A stretch of DNA of 64,000 nt from Tsukamurella ocularis (GTDB taxonomy: Bacteria > Actinomycetota > Actinomycetes > Mycobacteriales > Mycobacteriaceae), in NCBI RefSeq assembly GCF_024807615.1, contig NZ_JANUCJ010000001.1, positions 124,001 through 188,000 on the forward strand, read 5' to 3'. Every line of letters starts with the position of its first letter. Positions within the stretch are counted from its first letter, which is position 1. Both the position numbers and the translations under genes were made by a program. The notes under the pieces were generated by a model. That model did no database searches and was not told the origin of the DNA. It was given only the letters and a program-made list of their open reading frames with translations. Shown here in pieces: positions 47,063 through 56,049 of this stretch.

Positions 47063-47724
47063 GCGCGAGCACCACCCTTCACTGCGGTACGGACCATCAC
47101 GAGGCCGCCCTTGCGGCCGGGGATGGCGCCCTTGATCAGCAGGACGCCGGCCTCGGCGTCCACCTTGAACACGGACAGGTTCTGCGTGGTGACGTTGTCC
47201 GAGCCCATGCGGCCGGCCATCCGGACGCCCTTGAAGACGCGACCCGGGGTGGCGCAGCCACCGATGGAACCGGGCGCACGGTGCACGGCCTGCACACCGT
47301 GGCTGGCGCCGAGGCCCGAGAAGCCGTGGCGCTTCATGACGCCGGCGTAGCCCTTGCCCTTGCTGACGCCGGTGACGTCGACGAAGTTGCCGGCCTCGAA
47401 GACGTCGGCGCCCAGCTCCTGGCCCACCTCGTAGTCGGCGGCGGCATCGGCGTCGGCGAGCCGCAGCTCGGCGATGTGGCGGCGCGGGGTGACACCGGCC
47501 TTGGCGAACTGACCCGAGACGGGCTTGTTCACCTTGCGGGGGTCGATCGCGCCGAAGGCGAGCTGCACGGCGTCGTAGCCGTCAGCGGCCTGGGTACGGA
47601 TCTGGGTGACCACGTTCGGCCCGGCCTTGACGACGGTGACCGGGACGACCCGGTTGTTCTCGTCGAAGACCTGGGTCATGCCGAGCTTGGTGCCCAGGAT
47701 TCCCTTGATCTTGTTCTCAGTCAT
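47059..47724 (-). CDS. rplC: 50S ribosomal protein L3
   Basis: L3 is an early assembly protein reaching toward the peptidyl-transferase centre. The 221-residue product begins [20 protein letters not shown] and has [20 protein letters not shown] and [19 protein letters not shown]. It follows rpsJ by 20 bp. Confidence 0.97.
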   Translation of the reverse strand: MTENKIKGILGTKLGMTQVFDENNRVVPVTVVKAGPNVVTQIRTQAADGYDAVQLAFGAIDPRKVNKPVSGQFAKAGVTPRRHIAELRLADADAAADYEVGQELGADVFEAGNFVDVTGVSKGKGYAGVMKRHGFSGLGASHGVQAVHRAPGSIGGCATPGRVFKGVRMAGRMGSDNVTTQNLSVFKVDAEAGVLLIKGAIPGRKGGLVMVRTAVKGGARA

Positions 47725-47744
47725 AATCGTTTCTCCGCAGCCGC

Positions 47745-48050
47745 TTACTGGATGTTCACGTCGACGCTGGCCGGCAGATCGATGCGCATCAGCGCGTCGA
47801 CCGTCTTCGGCGTCGGGTCCAGGATGTCGATCAGCCGCTTGTGCGTACGCATCTCGAAGTGCTCGCGCGAGTCCTTGTACTTGTGCGGCGAGCGGATGAC
47901 GCAGTACACGTTCTTCTCCGTCGGCAGCGGCACGGGACCGACGACACGGGCGCCGGTGCGAGTCACGGTCTCGACGATCTTCCGAGCAGACGCGTCGATC
48001 GCCTCATGGTCATAGGCCTTGAGCCTGATGCGGATCTTCTGTCCCGCCAC
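47745..48050 (-). CDS. rpsJ: 30S ribosomal protein S10 (NusE)
   Basis: S10 is also the antitermination factor NusE. The 101-residue product (GTG start, GAGG ribosome site) begins [18 protein letters not shown] and has [20 protein letters not shown] and the [16 protein letters not shown] end. It is the first gene of the S10 operon. Confidence 0.98.
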   Translation of the reverse strand: MAGQKIRIRLKAYDHEAIDASARKIVETVTRTGARVVGPVPLPTEKNVYCVIRSPHKYKDSREHFEMRTHKRLIDILDPTPKTVDALMRIDLPASVDVNIQ

Positions 48051-48407
48051 GCTGTGTCCTCTTCCGTCAAGTGTTCAAACGTATTGCCTGACACACGGAC
48101 AGCTGAATCACCTGCGGGAACGTATCCCGCTTGAAGTCGATCGACGCTGTTCATGTATCAAATTGCTCCGGTCCACGCGGTCGGGCGTGTCGCGCTGGCG
48201 CTCATACTCCGCCGTGTGTTCCGGTGGCTCCCTCGAGGGGTGCCGGGCGATACCGTAGCCGGTGGTACGGCCCCATACAGGACCGCGCCGCCCGACAGGG
48301 CAACCCGACCAGTATGCACTGCTCGGGCCGCATCTTCAAATCGAACCGGTCGATCCCGCCTATGCGATTCGCGTCACACCCGTCGCCCGGTCGCGCTCTG
48401 GAACAAT
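48051..48407. other. S10 operon leader and divergent upstream region
   Basis: The 357-bp gap holds no gene I can support. A small hairpin, GCGGGA-ACGTA-TCCCGC (48114-48130), lies about 65 bp before rpsJ and contains a TACGTT that fits a -10 box on the minus strand. I see no clear -35. The far end serves the esterase gene. Confidence 0.45.
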
Positions 48408-48413
48408 ATGGGC

Positions 48414-49427
48414 ATGACCGAACGGGGCGTCCCGCCGAGGCCGGGCGCGCTGCTCCCGGCTGTGCTGCTGTGCGCCGCCCTGCTGGTCACCTCCGCGTGC
48501 ACCCCCGTCGTTGACGGTGCCGCGACGCAGTCCTCTTCTGCGGACGCCTCGAAGTCGCGGATCCTCCCGCGCCCGGTCGCCGCGGTGCGGGACGACGCGG
48601 TCCGCTACCGCTACCCCGCGCCGAACGCGGACCCGCGGCAGAACTACGGCAACCTCTACCTCCCCCGCGGTGTCCACGCGCCGCGCAGCCTGCCGGTGGT
48701 GGTGCTCATCCACGGCGGCGGCTGGAAGAACCGGTCGAGCGCCGGCTACATGGCCGAGGTCGCGCGGGCCCTGCAGGCGCAGGGCCTCGCGGTGTGGAAC
48801 ATCGAGTACCGGCGGGTCGGCTCGGGTGGCGGCTGGCCCACGACCTTCACCGACGTCGGGCACGCGGTCGACTTCGTCCCGACCCTCGCCGAGTCCGCGC
48901 CGGCGTTGGACCCGACGAACGTGATCCTGGTCGGGCACAGCGCGGGCGGCCAGCTCGCGGCGTGGGCGGCTACCCGGCGCACGCTCCCGGCGGGGTCGCC
49001 GGGCGTGACGTGGCCGGCGGGCGGGGGCCCGACGGTGACCCCGCGCGCCTTCGTCTCCATGGCGGGGGTGCTCGACATGCGCACCAGCTCGCGCCTCAAC
49101 GACCACGTGCGCAAGGCACTGGGCGGCATGCCCGACCGGGTGCCGGAGCGGTACGCGCTGGCGAACCCGATCCAGCGGATCGACCCGCTCATGCCCTCCG
49201 TCGCGATCCACGGATCCGAGGATTCGATCGTGCCCGCGTCGGAGTCGGTGGACTTCGTCGCTGCGGCGCGGGCGCTCGGCGCACCGTCGCTGCTGGTGGA
49301 GCTCGACGGGGCGAACCACGGGACCCCCGTCAACGTGCACTCGCCGTACTGGCCGCGGATCCGCGAGACCATCGTGACGCTGGCCCGGGAGGGCTTCGAC
49401 GCGCTCGCCGCGAACCCGCCCCGCTGA
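48414..49427 (+). CDS. Lipoprotein alpha/beta hydrolase (esterase)
   Basis: The ~337-residue product has a lipoprotein signal (LLPAVLLCAALLVTSACTP; Cys at the lipobox). The catalytic fold is clear: oxyanion HGGGW, nucleophile in VGHSAGGQLAAW, acid Asp in HGSEDSIVP and His in DGANHGTP. It belongs with the HGGG-type esterase/BD-FAE-like group. An ATG at 48408 is also possible; I preferred 48414. Probably a cell-envelope esterase. Confidence 0.87.
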   Translation: MTERGVPPRPGALLPAVLLCAALLVTSACTPVVDGAATQSSSADASKSRILPRPVAAVRDDAVRYRYPAPNADPRQNYGNLYLPRGVHAPRSLPVVVLIHGGGWKNRSSAGYMAEVARALQAQGLAVWNIEYRRVGSGGGWPTTFTDVGHAVDFVPTLAESAPALDPTNVILVGHSAGGQLAAWAATRRTLPAGSPGVTWPAGGGPTVTPRAFVSMAGVLDMRTSSRLNDHVRKALGGMPDRVPERYALANPIQRIDPLMPSVAIHGSEDSIVPASESVDFVAAARALGAPSLLVELDGANHGTPVNVHSPYWPRIRETIVTLAREGFDALAANPPR

Positions 49428-49446
49428 CCCCGAACTTACCGTGGAG

Positions 49447-49452
49447 TAAGAT
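49447..49452 (+). promoter_or_regulatory. -10 box (TAAGAT) of leaderless gene
   Basis: TAAGAT lies six bases before the ATG at 49459. Confidence 0.55.
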
Positions 49453-49458
49453 AGTGGC

Positions 49459-49941
49459 ATGAGCGAGACTCCCACGTACAAGCTGTGGCGCACCCTCAGC
49501 GACAAGCCCCTCGGCAAGCTGGCCTTCTCCGCCGGAGCCTCCCTCAAGGCGCCGTACTTCGCCTCCATCACCCCGTACATCTCCGAGATCGAGTACGGCC
49601 GCGCCGTGGTCCACGGGCCGAAGTGGTGGTTCGTGCACAACCACATCGGCACCTATCACGCCATCGCGGCCTGCAACCTCGCGGAGGTCGGCATGGGCAT
49701 GGTGATGGAGGCGTCCACGCCGGGCACGCATCGCTGGCTCCCGAAGTCGATGACGGTCGACTACCTCGCCAAGGCGGAATCCTCGCTCGTCGCGACCGCG
49801 ACGCTGGCAGCGGGGACCGACTGGGACGCGATCACCACCGGGAGCGACGTGGTCGTCGACATCGCCGTCCGCGACAAGAAGGGCACCGAGGTGGTGCACG
49901 CGAAGATCACGACCTGGGTCACTCCCAAGCCCGCCGCATGA
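49459..49941 (+). CDS. Hotdog-fold DUF4442-type protein
   Basis: The 160-residue protein fits a single hotdog domain: APYFASITPYISEIEYGRAV, HNHIGTYHAIAACNLAEVGM (central helix) and THRWLPKSMTVDYLAKAESS. Related proteins act on acyl-CoA thioesters or are uncharacterised. The catalytic residue is not obvious. It lies 32 bp after the esterase gene but with its own leaderless-type promoter. Confidence 0.8.
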   Translation: MSETPTYKLWRTLSDKPLGKLAFSAGASLKAPYFASITPYISEIEYGRAVVHGPKWWFVHNHIGTYHAIAACNLAEVGMGMVMEASTPGTHRWLPKSMTVDYLAKAESSLVATATLAAGTDWDAITTGSDVVVDIAVRDKKGTEVVHAKITTWVTPKPAA

Positions 49942-50058
49942 GATTCGGTAACTCGCGTCACTTGAGTTGACCTGCGCATCGTCGTTCACTCGGTTTACAG
50001 GCGGTGTGGCGTGTGGCACGCTACCGTCGCACAGTCTTGCGCCGACCCGAGGAGGATC

Positions 50059-50766
50059 ATGCGCCGCACCATCACGTCGCTCGCAAGGAACGCCGCCGCG
50101 TCCGTGGCCGTCCTCGGCGGCGTCGCCGCGCTGATCCCGGCCGCCGCGCAGGCGGAGCCGGTCGCGACCGTCTCCCCCGGCAGCTCCGTGCTCACGGTCA
50201 CCAAGCTGGTCGGCAACGTCGCCGACGGCCGCGGCTGCACCGTCGGCTTCGTCGGGCAGCGCCCCGACGGCACCCGCGTCGGCCTGTACGCGGGGCACTG
50301 CGGCGCGCAGGGCCAGCAGGTGGTTGTGAACGGCCGCATCGTCGGCGTCAACACCGGCTCGTCGGCGCCCGCGCTGACCAAGTCCGACACCTTCGTGGTG
50401 CCCGACGCCCCCGACTGGGGCGTCTTCACCCTCGACCCGAAGCTCGCGACGGCCGCCCCCGGCGGCCGCGTGCGCCCCACTTCGGTGGGCACCGCCCGCC
50501 CGGGCGATGCGGTGTGCAGCCAGGGCGTCTCGTCCGGCTGGCGCTGCGGCTCCGTGGTGAGCGTCGACGGTGGCTACATCGCCACCACCATCCCCGTGCA
50601 GGTCGGCGACAGCGGCGGCCCGCTCATCCGCAGCTCCGACAACGCCGCGCTCGGCATCGCCAGCCGCGCCGCCACGTTCGACGGCCCGCTCGCCCGCAGC
50701 GGCTCGCTGTTCTACGACCTCGGCTCCGCGCTGCGCGCGACCGGTACGTCGCTCGTCGTCGGATAG
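50059..50766 (+). CDS. Secreted chymotrypsin-like (S1) serine protease, paralogue
   Basis: The 235-residue product has a signal peptide (RNAAASVAVLGGVAALIPAA). The triad fits H80 in YAGHCG, Asp in DAPDWGVF and S185 in VGDSGGPL. Two Cys pairs are likely (CTVGF/HCG; VCSQG/WRCG), placed as in the paralogue at 16890-17615. The two share the VxP-T-x-VG and PGDxVC blocks. ATG at 50059 follows GAGGA. Substrates unknown. Confidence 0.86.
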   Translation: MRRTITSLARNAAASVAVLGGVAALIPAAAQAEPVATVSPGSSVLTVTKLVGNVADGRGCTVGFVGQRPDGTRVGLYAGHCGAQGQQVVVNGRIVGVNTGSSAPALTKSDTFVVPDAPDWGVFTLDPKLATAAPGGRVRPTSVGTARPGDAVCSQGVSSGWRCGSVVSVDGGYIATTIPVQVGDSGGPLIRSSDNAALGIASRAATFDGPLARSGSLFYDLGSALRATGTSLVVG

Positions 50767-50779
50767 GGTCACCGTTCCC

Positions 50780-50845
50780 CGAAACCGGCCGAAATCCGGG
50801 CGGCGCCGCGTAGCCGCGGTGCCACCACGAAATCGGCCGGTTTCG
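50780..50845. repeat. Palindromic intergenic repeat, copy 2
   Basis: CGAAACCGGCC (50780-50790) and GGCCGGTTTCG (50835-50845) have the same arms and inner flanks as the copy at 30637-30703. Here it lies between convergent genes and could act as a terminator. Confidence 0.75.
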
Positions 50846-50852
50846 CGCGCCC

Positions 50853-51950
50853 TCAGTCCCGCCAGAGCGTCGCCGGGTCGGCAGCCTCAGGATTCGGCGC
50901 CTCGGGTGTCGCGGCGGGCGTGCGGGAGAACCGCGGAGCGGGCATCGGCGCCATCGCTCCCCCGACCTCCTGCAGGTTCTGCCGGGCCGCCATATGCGGG
51001 TGCTTCGAGGCCTCCTCGAAGGTGAGGATCGGCGCGACGCAGGCGTCGGAGTCGAAGAAGACCTCGGCCCACTCGTCGCGGGTCCTCGTCTTGAGCGCGG
51101 CCTCCAGCGCAGCGCGCAGCTCGGGCCACCGCGCCTGATCCAGCTGGTAGGGCAGGTCCTCCTGCTTCAGGCCCAGCTTGCTCAGCAACTCGGCGAAGAA
51201 CTGCGGCTCGATCGCACCGACGGAGACGTACTTGCCGTCGGAGGTCTCGTAGGTGTCGTAGAACGGCGCCCCGCCGTCGAGGGTGTTCACGCCGCGCTCG
51301 TCGCTCCAGATGCCCTGGCCCCGGAAATCCCACTGCATCTGCCCGATGAGGGAGGCGCCGTCGACCATGGCGACGTCGATGACCTGCCCCTTCCCGGAGG
51401 TGTTGCGCTCGTAGAGCGCCGCGAGCACGCCGAAGACGAGGAACATCGATCCGCCCGCGAAGTCGCCGACGAGGTTGAGCGGCGGCACGGGACGCTCGCC
51501 CTTGCGGCCGATCGCGTGCAGCAGACCGGTGAGGGAGAGGTAGTTCATGTCGTGGCCGGCGCGCTGCGCGAACGGGCCGTCCTGGCCCCAGCCGGTCATT
51601 CGGGCGAAGACGATGCGCGGGTTGCGCTCGAGCACCACGTCGGGACCGAGGCCGAGGCGCTCCATGACGCCGGGCCGGAAGCCCTCGACGATCACGTCCG
51701 CGCGGTCGATGAGCTCGAGGACGGTGGCGATGTCATCGGGGTTCTTCAGGTCGGCCTCGACGATGGTGCGACCGCGCTTGACGCCCGACGGCGTGCCCGT
51801 GATGCCGTTCACGCCGATGCCGGGCCGCTGCACCGAGACGACATCGGCGCCCTGGTCGGCGAGGAGCATGGCGGCGTGCGGGGCGGGGCCGAGACCTGCG
51901 AACTCGACCACTTTCAGTCCCGCGAGGGGACCCTGCTTCGAATCAGTCAT
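50853..51950 (-). CDS. CaiB/BaiF CoA-transferase family, alpha-methylacyl-CoA racemase type
   Basis: The 365-residue protein has [33 protein letters not shown], the [12 protein letters not shown] block (His/Asp acid-base pair region) and [18 protein letters not shown], the pattern of alpha-methylacyl-CoA racemase (AMACR/Mcr). Such enzymes racemise 2-methyl-branched acyl-CoAs so that beta-oxidation can continue. The ATG at 51950 lies six bases after TAACGT. It is divergent from a hydrolase with 33 bp between starts. Confidence 0.87.
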   Translation of the reverse strand: MTDSKQGPLAGLKVVEFAGLGPAPHAAMLLADQGADVVSVQRPGIGVNGITGTPSGVKRGRTIVEADLKNPDDIATVLELIDRADVIVEGFRPGVMERLGLGPDVVLERNPRIVFARMTGWGQDGPFAQRAGHDMNYLSLTGLLHAIGRKGERPVPPLNLVGDFAGGSMFLVFGVLAALYERNTSGKGQVIDVAMVDGASLIGQMQWDFRGQGIWSDERGVNTLDGGAPFYDTYETSDGKYVSVGAIEPQFFAELLSKLGLKQEDLPYQLDQARWPELRAALEAALKTRTRDEWAEVFFDSDACVAPILTFEEASKHPHMAARQNLQEVGGAMAPMPAPRFSRTPAATPEAPNPEAADPATLWRD

Positions 51951-51956
51951 GAATGC

Positions 51957-51962
51957 ACGTTA
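51957..51962 (-). promoter_or_regulatory. -10 box (TAACGT) of leaderless racemase gene
   Basis: TAACGT on the minus strand lies six bases before the ATG at 51950, and only 9 bp from the opposing TAGGGT. Confidence 0.6.
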
Positions 51963-51971
51963 ACTTGCCCG

Positions 51972-51977
51972 TAGGGT
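51972..51977 (+). promoter_or_regulatory. -10 box (TAGGGT) of leaderless hydrolase gene
   Basis: TAGGGT lies six bases before the GTG at 51984. It faces the racemase -10 box, so RNA polymerase binding at both sites would overlap. Confidence 0.6.
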
Positions 51978-51983
51978 GAAGAG

Positions 51984-52595
51984 GTGACCTGGCTCTCGAT
52001 TCACGACCCCGAAGGTGACGTGCGAGCGAATCTTGTGCTCGCGCACGGCGCGGGCGGCAACCGCGACCAGGCGATGCTGCGGCTGCTGGGCGAGGAACTC
52101 GCGCAGCGCGGCGTGCGCACCGTCCGCATCAACCTCCCGTTCCGGCGGCTGCGGCCGAAGGGGCCGCCGTCACCGTCGGGCCAGGCGGCCGACCGGGCCG
52201 CCTTCGCCGAGACCGCCCGGCTCCTGGACCTGGACGGCCCGACTCTCTGGGGCGGGCACAGCTATGGCGGGCGGATGGCGTCGATGGCCGTCGCGGAGGG
52301 GCCGGAGCGGCCCGACGGCCTGCTTCTTCTGTCCTACCCGCTGCACCCGCCCGGCCGGCCGGAGAAGGCCCGTACGGCCCACCTGCCGGACATCACGATC
52401 CCGACGGTGCTCGTGCACGGCAGGCGCGACCCCTTCGCCTCGCCGGAGGAGATGGCGGAGGCCGCAGGGCTCATCGCCGGCCCGACCACCACTGTCGAGG
52501 TCGCGGCCGCGCACGACCTGGCGCCCGCGAAGTCCGGCGCACCGGCGAAGGCCGCCGACGCCGTGATCGCGCTGCTGGATCAGGCGAAGGCGTAG
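51984..52595 (+). CDS. Small alpha/beta hydrolase (dienelactone-hydrolase-like)
   Basis: The 203-residue protein has LVLAHGAGGNRDQ (oxyanion loop), nucleophile in WGGHSYGGRMAS, Asp in VHGRRDPFAS and a His near the end (AAAHDLAP). The short form without a lid matches the YdeN/KANL3-like predicted hydrolases. Its last 16 bp overlap the 3' end of the convergent monooxygenase gene. Confidence 0.8.
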   Translation: MTWLSIHDPEGDVRANLVLAHGAGGNRDQAMLRLLGEELAQRGVRTVRINLPFRRLRPKGPPSPSGQAADRAAFAETARLLDLDGPTLWGGHSYGGRMASMAVAEGPERPDGLLLLSYPLHPPGRPEKARTAHLPDITIPTVLVHGRRDPFASPEEMAEAAGLIAGPTTTVEVAAAHDLAPAKSGAPAKAADAVIALLDQAKA

Positions 52596-54067
52596 TCCTC
52601 GATCGGGAAGGTGCGGGCGTCACGGCGGGCGCCGATCACCGAGCTCGGCCGCAGCAGCGTCGCCTCGCCGTGCGGATCGAAATAGTAGCTGCGACTGCCC
52701 TCGCACGCGCCGAGTTGGAAGACCGACCGCCCCAGCCGGGACGACATCGTCTCCAGGAACGTCGCGTTCGCCTGCTCCGTCACCTCGACGGTGCGCGCGC
52801 CGGTCCGGTCGATCTCGTCGAAGACGCGGCGCAGGTGCACCATTTGCGCCTCGATGGTCCAGAAGTAGCTCAGGCCGGTGTAGCTGTACGGACTGTGCAG
52901 GCTGAAGAAGTTGGGGAACTTCGGCACCGCCATGCCCTCGTAGGCCTGGAAGCGACCCTCGCGCCAGAACTCGCCGAGATTGCGGCCGTCCCGGCCGGTC
53001 ACATCGATCGCGGGGAAGTTCTTCTCCCACAGCGAGAACCCGGTCGCGAGCACGAGGGTATCGAGCTCGTGCACGGTGCCGTCGGCCATCTCGATGCCGT
53101 GCGGCAGCACCCGGGCGATGGACGACGCCTCCAGGGTCACGTTGTCGCGGCCGAAGGTCGGGAAGTAGGTGTTGGAGAAGGTGGGCCGCTTGCAGCCGAA
53201 GGAGTACGACGGGGTGAGCGCCGCGCGGGTCGCCCGGTCCGGGACCTGCGCGCGCAGGTGCGCCTTGGCGAGCAGCGCGGCGATGTCGTTGAACCGGTGG
53301 CCGTACTTGTAATTGAGCACGCCCACGGTGTTGAGCGCCTCGAGCGCCGTCGAATTCGCGAGCCGCGCCGCGCGCTGCGTCGCCGGAAACCGACCGAACA
53401 GCGCCTTCACCGGAGCCGGCACACGGAAGTCGACCTTGGGCACCACCCAGATCGGGGTGCGCTGGAAGACCGTCAGGTGCCCGGCGATCTTCGCCAACTC
53501 CGGTACCAGCTGCACGCCCGTCGCGCCGGTGCCGATCACGCCGATCCGCTGCCCGGTCAGGTCCGCGTCGTCGTCCCACTTCGCACTGTGGATGACGGTG
53601 CCCGCGAAATCCTCGATGCCCTCGATGTCGGGCAGCTTCGGCTGGCTCAGGAAGCCGGTGGCGGTGATGAGGTAGCGGGCGCGGAGCTTCTGCTCCAGCC
53701 CGGCGTCGCGCACGACGGTGACCTCCCACTCGGCGGCCCGGGCGTCCCACACGGCGCCGGTCACCTCGACGCCGAAGCGCATCAGCGGACGCAGGCCGTA
53801 CTTGTCGGCGACGTGACTCGCGTAGGCCTTGAGCTCGGCACCGGGCGCATACAGGCGCGACCAGTTCGGGTTCGGCTCGAAGGAGTACGAGTAGGTGACC
53901 GAGGCGATGTCGACCGCGAGGCCCGGGTAGTGGTTGACGTGCCACGTCCCGCCCAGGTCCTCCTCGCGCTCGAGGATGAGAACGTCGGTGCGTCCGCGGC
54001 CGAGGAGTTCGATCGCGGCACCCATGCCGCCGAACCCCGCGCCGACGATGATCACGTCGTGGGTCAT
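52580..54067 (-). CDS. Flavin-containing Baeyer-Villiger-type monooxygenase
   Basis: The ~495-residue enzyme has the FAD site GAGFGGMGAA, the GGTWHVNHYPG stretch, the BVMO fingerprint FAGTVIHSAKWDDD (F-x-G-x3-H-x3-W) and the NADPH site GTGATGVQL. Such enzymes insert oxygen next to ketones. I chose the ATG at 54067 after GGGGG; GTG at 54073 is possible. Its 3' end overlaps the hydrolase gene. Confidence 0.9.
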   Translation of the reverse strand: MTHDVIIVGAGFGGMGAAIELLGRGRTDVLILEREEDLGGTWHVNHYPGLAVDIASVTYSYSFEPNPNWSRLYAPGAELKAYASHVADKYGLRPLMRFGVEVTGAVWDARAAEWEVTVVRDAGLEQKLRARYLITATGFLSQPKLPDIEGIEDFAGTVIHSAKWDDDADLTGQRIGVIGTGATGVQLVPELAKIAGHLTVFQRTPIWVVPKVDFRVPAPVKALFGRFPATQRAARLANSTALEALNTVGVLNYKYGHRFNDIAALLAKAHLRAQVPDRATRAALTPSYSFGCKRPTFSNTYFPTFGRDNVTLEASSIARVLPHGIEMADGTVHELDTLVLATGFSLWEKNFPAIDVTGRDGRNLGEFWREGRFQAYEGMAVPKFPNFFSLHSPYSYTGLSYFWTIEAQMVHLRRVFDEIDRTGARTVEVTEQANATFLETMSSRLGRSVFQLGACEGSRSYYFDPHGEATLLRPSSVIGARRDARTFPIEDYAFA

Positions 54068-54151
54068 GCCCACCCCCTTTCGGTGAATGAAACGTCAGTC
54101 CTACGAAATCTACACCACCGTACGACCAGGTCGTCCCCCGTCGCGTCGTCC

Positions 54152-54922
54152 TCAGGGCGGAGTGACGCCGGCCTGCGCGGTCAACAGCACGACGCCCAGC
54201 ACCGCTCCCCCGACGGTCGCCGCGGCGAACAGTGTCACCCACACGCCGCCGGGGACCCTCGTCAGCCGTGCGAGGTGGTCGGCGTCGCTCTCGTGGCCCC
54301 GCCCTCGGAGGCGCAGCAGCTGCAGCTCGGCGACGGCGCGGGGCGCCCCGAAGAGGAGGAACCAGGTGCCCAGATGGGCCAGCGCGACCTTCGCCTCCGC
54401 GGCCGCCCACCAGGAGACAGCAGCCACGACGGCGGCGGCGAGGAGCACCACGTACAGGCCGAAGACGTTGCGGATCTGCACGAGCAGCAGCGCCAGCAGG
54501 AGAACCGCGGTCCACAGCGCTGCCAGGGCGTAGCCGCGGGAGAGCAGGACGGCGGCGACGAGGCCGATCACCGTCGGGGCCGGGTAGCCCGCCGCGAACG
54601 TGGCGACCATGCCGGGCCCGCGGGGGCGCCCGCGGGAGACGGTGAGCCCGGAGGTGTCGGAGTGCAGGCGGACGCCGCTGAGCCGGCGTCCGCACAGCAC
54701 GGCGATCACGGCGTGGCCGCCCTCGTGGGCGATGGTCACCACGTACCTCGCCCGACGCCACGCGGGCTGCCACAGGACCAGCAGGAGTGCTGCGGCGGCC
54801 GTGCCCAGGAGCACCGTGCCCCCGGGCGCGGGCTGGCGGTCGGCCACGTCGGCGACGACGCGGTCCCAGGCGTGGGCGAGGGCGTCGGGAAGGGCGGGAT
54901 CCACCGGGTGCACGGTAGTCAC
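54152..54922 (-). CDS. M50B-type membrane metallopeptidase
   Basis: The 256-residue protein has the zinc motif HEGGHA at 66-71 in a membrane helix and about five further hydrophobic helices. The downstream GYPAPTVIG and loop with RGPGMVATFAAG fit the M50B-like family. No PDZ domain is present. Substrates are unknown; these are possible intramembrane proteases. The GTG start has neither a good ribosome site nor a -10 box. Confidence 0.8.
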   Translation of the reverse strand: MTTVHPVDPALPDALAHAWDRVVADVADRQPAPGGTVLLGTAAAALLLVLWQPAWRRARYVVTIAHEGGHAVIAVLCGRRLSGVRLHSDTSGLTVSRGRPRGPGMVATFAAGYPAPTVIGLVAAVLLSRGYALAALWTAVLLLALLLVQIRNVFGLYVVLLAAAVVAAVSWWAAAEAKVALAHLGTWFLLFGAPRAVAELQLLRLRGRGHESDADHLARLTRVPGGVWVTLFAAATVGGAVLGVVLLTAQAGVTPP

Positions 54923-55014
54923 GGCCGCTGTGGGAACGCTGAGTCCGCACTCTCCCGGCCCGTGTGGTCGATAGTGCCCGCTGGGCGGGCAGAATCCACC
55001 GCACGCTCGGCCGA

Positions 55015-55020
55015 TAACCT
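55015..55020 (+). promoter_or_regulatory. -10 box (TAACCT) of leaderless reductase-dehydrogenase operon
   Basis: TAACCT lies six bases before the ATG at 55027. Confidence 0.55.
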
Positions 55021-55026
55021 GGACGC

Positions 55027-56049
55027 ATGAGCCTCACCCCCCATTCGAGCCGCAGCCAGATCGTCACCGTGACCGAGGTGATCGACGAGACGGCGCTCGC
55101 GAAGTCCTTCGTCTTCGACGCGGAGTGGGACTACCGGCCGGGCCAGTTCGTCACCGTTCGGGTCCCATCGGAACAGACCGGTTCCGTGGCCCGCTCGTAC
55201 TCGCTGTACACCTCGCCGTTCAACGATGCGAAGCCCGGCGTGACCGTCAAGCGGACCGTCGACGGATACGCCTCGAACTGGCTCTGCGACAACGTCACCG
55301 CGGGCGACGAACTCGAGGTCCTCCCGCCGTCGGGCGTCTTCGTGCCGGAGAGCCTCGACGTGCCGCTGCTGCTGCTCGCGGCGGGCAGCGGCATCACGCC
55401 GATCATGTCGATCCTGGCGGCCGCACTCAAGGCAGGCACGCAGCCGGTCACGCTGCTGTACGCCAACGCCGATCCGGAGGCCACGATCTTTCGCGCGGAG
55501 ATCGCGCGACTGGAGGCGGAACACGAGCGGCTCACGGTGATCTGGTGGATGGAGTCCGAGCGGGGCATCCCCGACGCCGACATGCTGTCCGCGCTGCTCG
55601 CGCCGTACCACTCGCGCGCGACCTACCTGTGCGGCCGCGACGAGTTCATGGCCGCCTGCAAGGAGGCCGCGAGGGTCATCGGCACCCCGCGTGAGCAGGT
55701 GCATCAGGAGATCTACGCGTCCCTCACCGGCGATGCCTTCGCCGACATCGTGCCCCACGAGGTGGAGGTCACCACGGATTCGCCGCAGGTCACCGTCCAC
55801 AATCTGGGCGCGAGCTTCACCGTGCCGTGGCCGGAGGGCGAGTCGCTGGTGGACGTCCTCATCAACAACGGCCACGACGTGCCCTACTCCTGCCAGTCGG
55901 GCGAGTGCGCGACGTGCCTGTGCAAGCTGACGAAGGGCACCGTCGCGATGGCGGTCACCGACGGACTCGACCCCGACGATGCCGAGGACGGCTACATTCT
56001 GGGATGCCAGGCGAAGCCGACGTCGCCCGAGTTGGAGGTCGAGTACTGA
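55027..56049 (+). CDS. Ferredoxin reductase with C-terminal 2Fe-2S domain (KshB/PaaE-like)
   Basis: The 340-residue product has an FAD domain (RSYSLYTSP), an NAD domain (LAAGSGITPIMSIL and YLCGRDEFM) and a plant-type 2Fe-2S cluster (CQSGECATC with Cys at LGCQA). This is the layout of electron-transfer components such as 3-ketosteroid 9-alpha-hydroxylase reductase and phenylacetyl-CoA epoxidase PaaE. No partner oxygenase lies next to it. Its stop overlaps the ADH start (TGATG). Confidence 0.87.
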   Translation: MSLTPHSSRSQIVTVTEVIDETALAKSFVFDAEWDYRPGQFVTVRVPSEQTGSVARSYSLYTSPFNDAKPGVTVKRTVDGYASNWLCDNVTAGDELEVLPPSGVFVPESLDVPLLLLAAGSGITPIMSILAAALKAGTQPVTLLYANADPEATIFRAEIARLEAEHERLTVIWWMESERGIPDADMLSALLAPYHSRATYLCGRDEFMAACKEAARVIGTPREQVHQEIYASLTGDAFADIVPHEVEVTTDSPQVTVHNLGASFTVPWPEGESLVDVLINNGHDVPYSCQSGECATCLCKLTKGTVAMAVTDGLDPDDAEDGYILGCQAKPTSPELEVEY

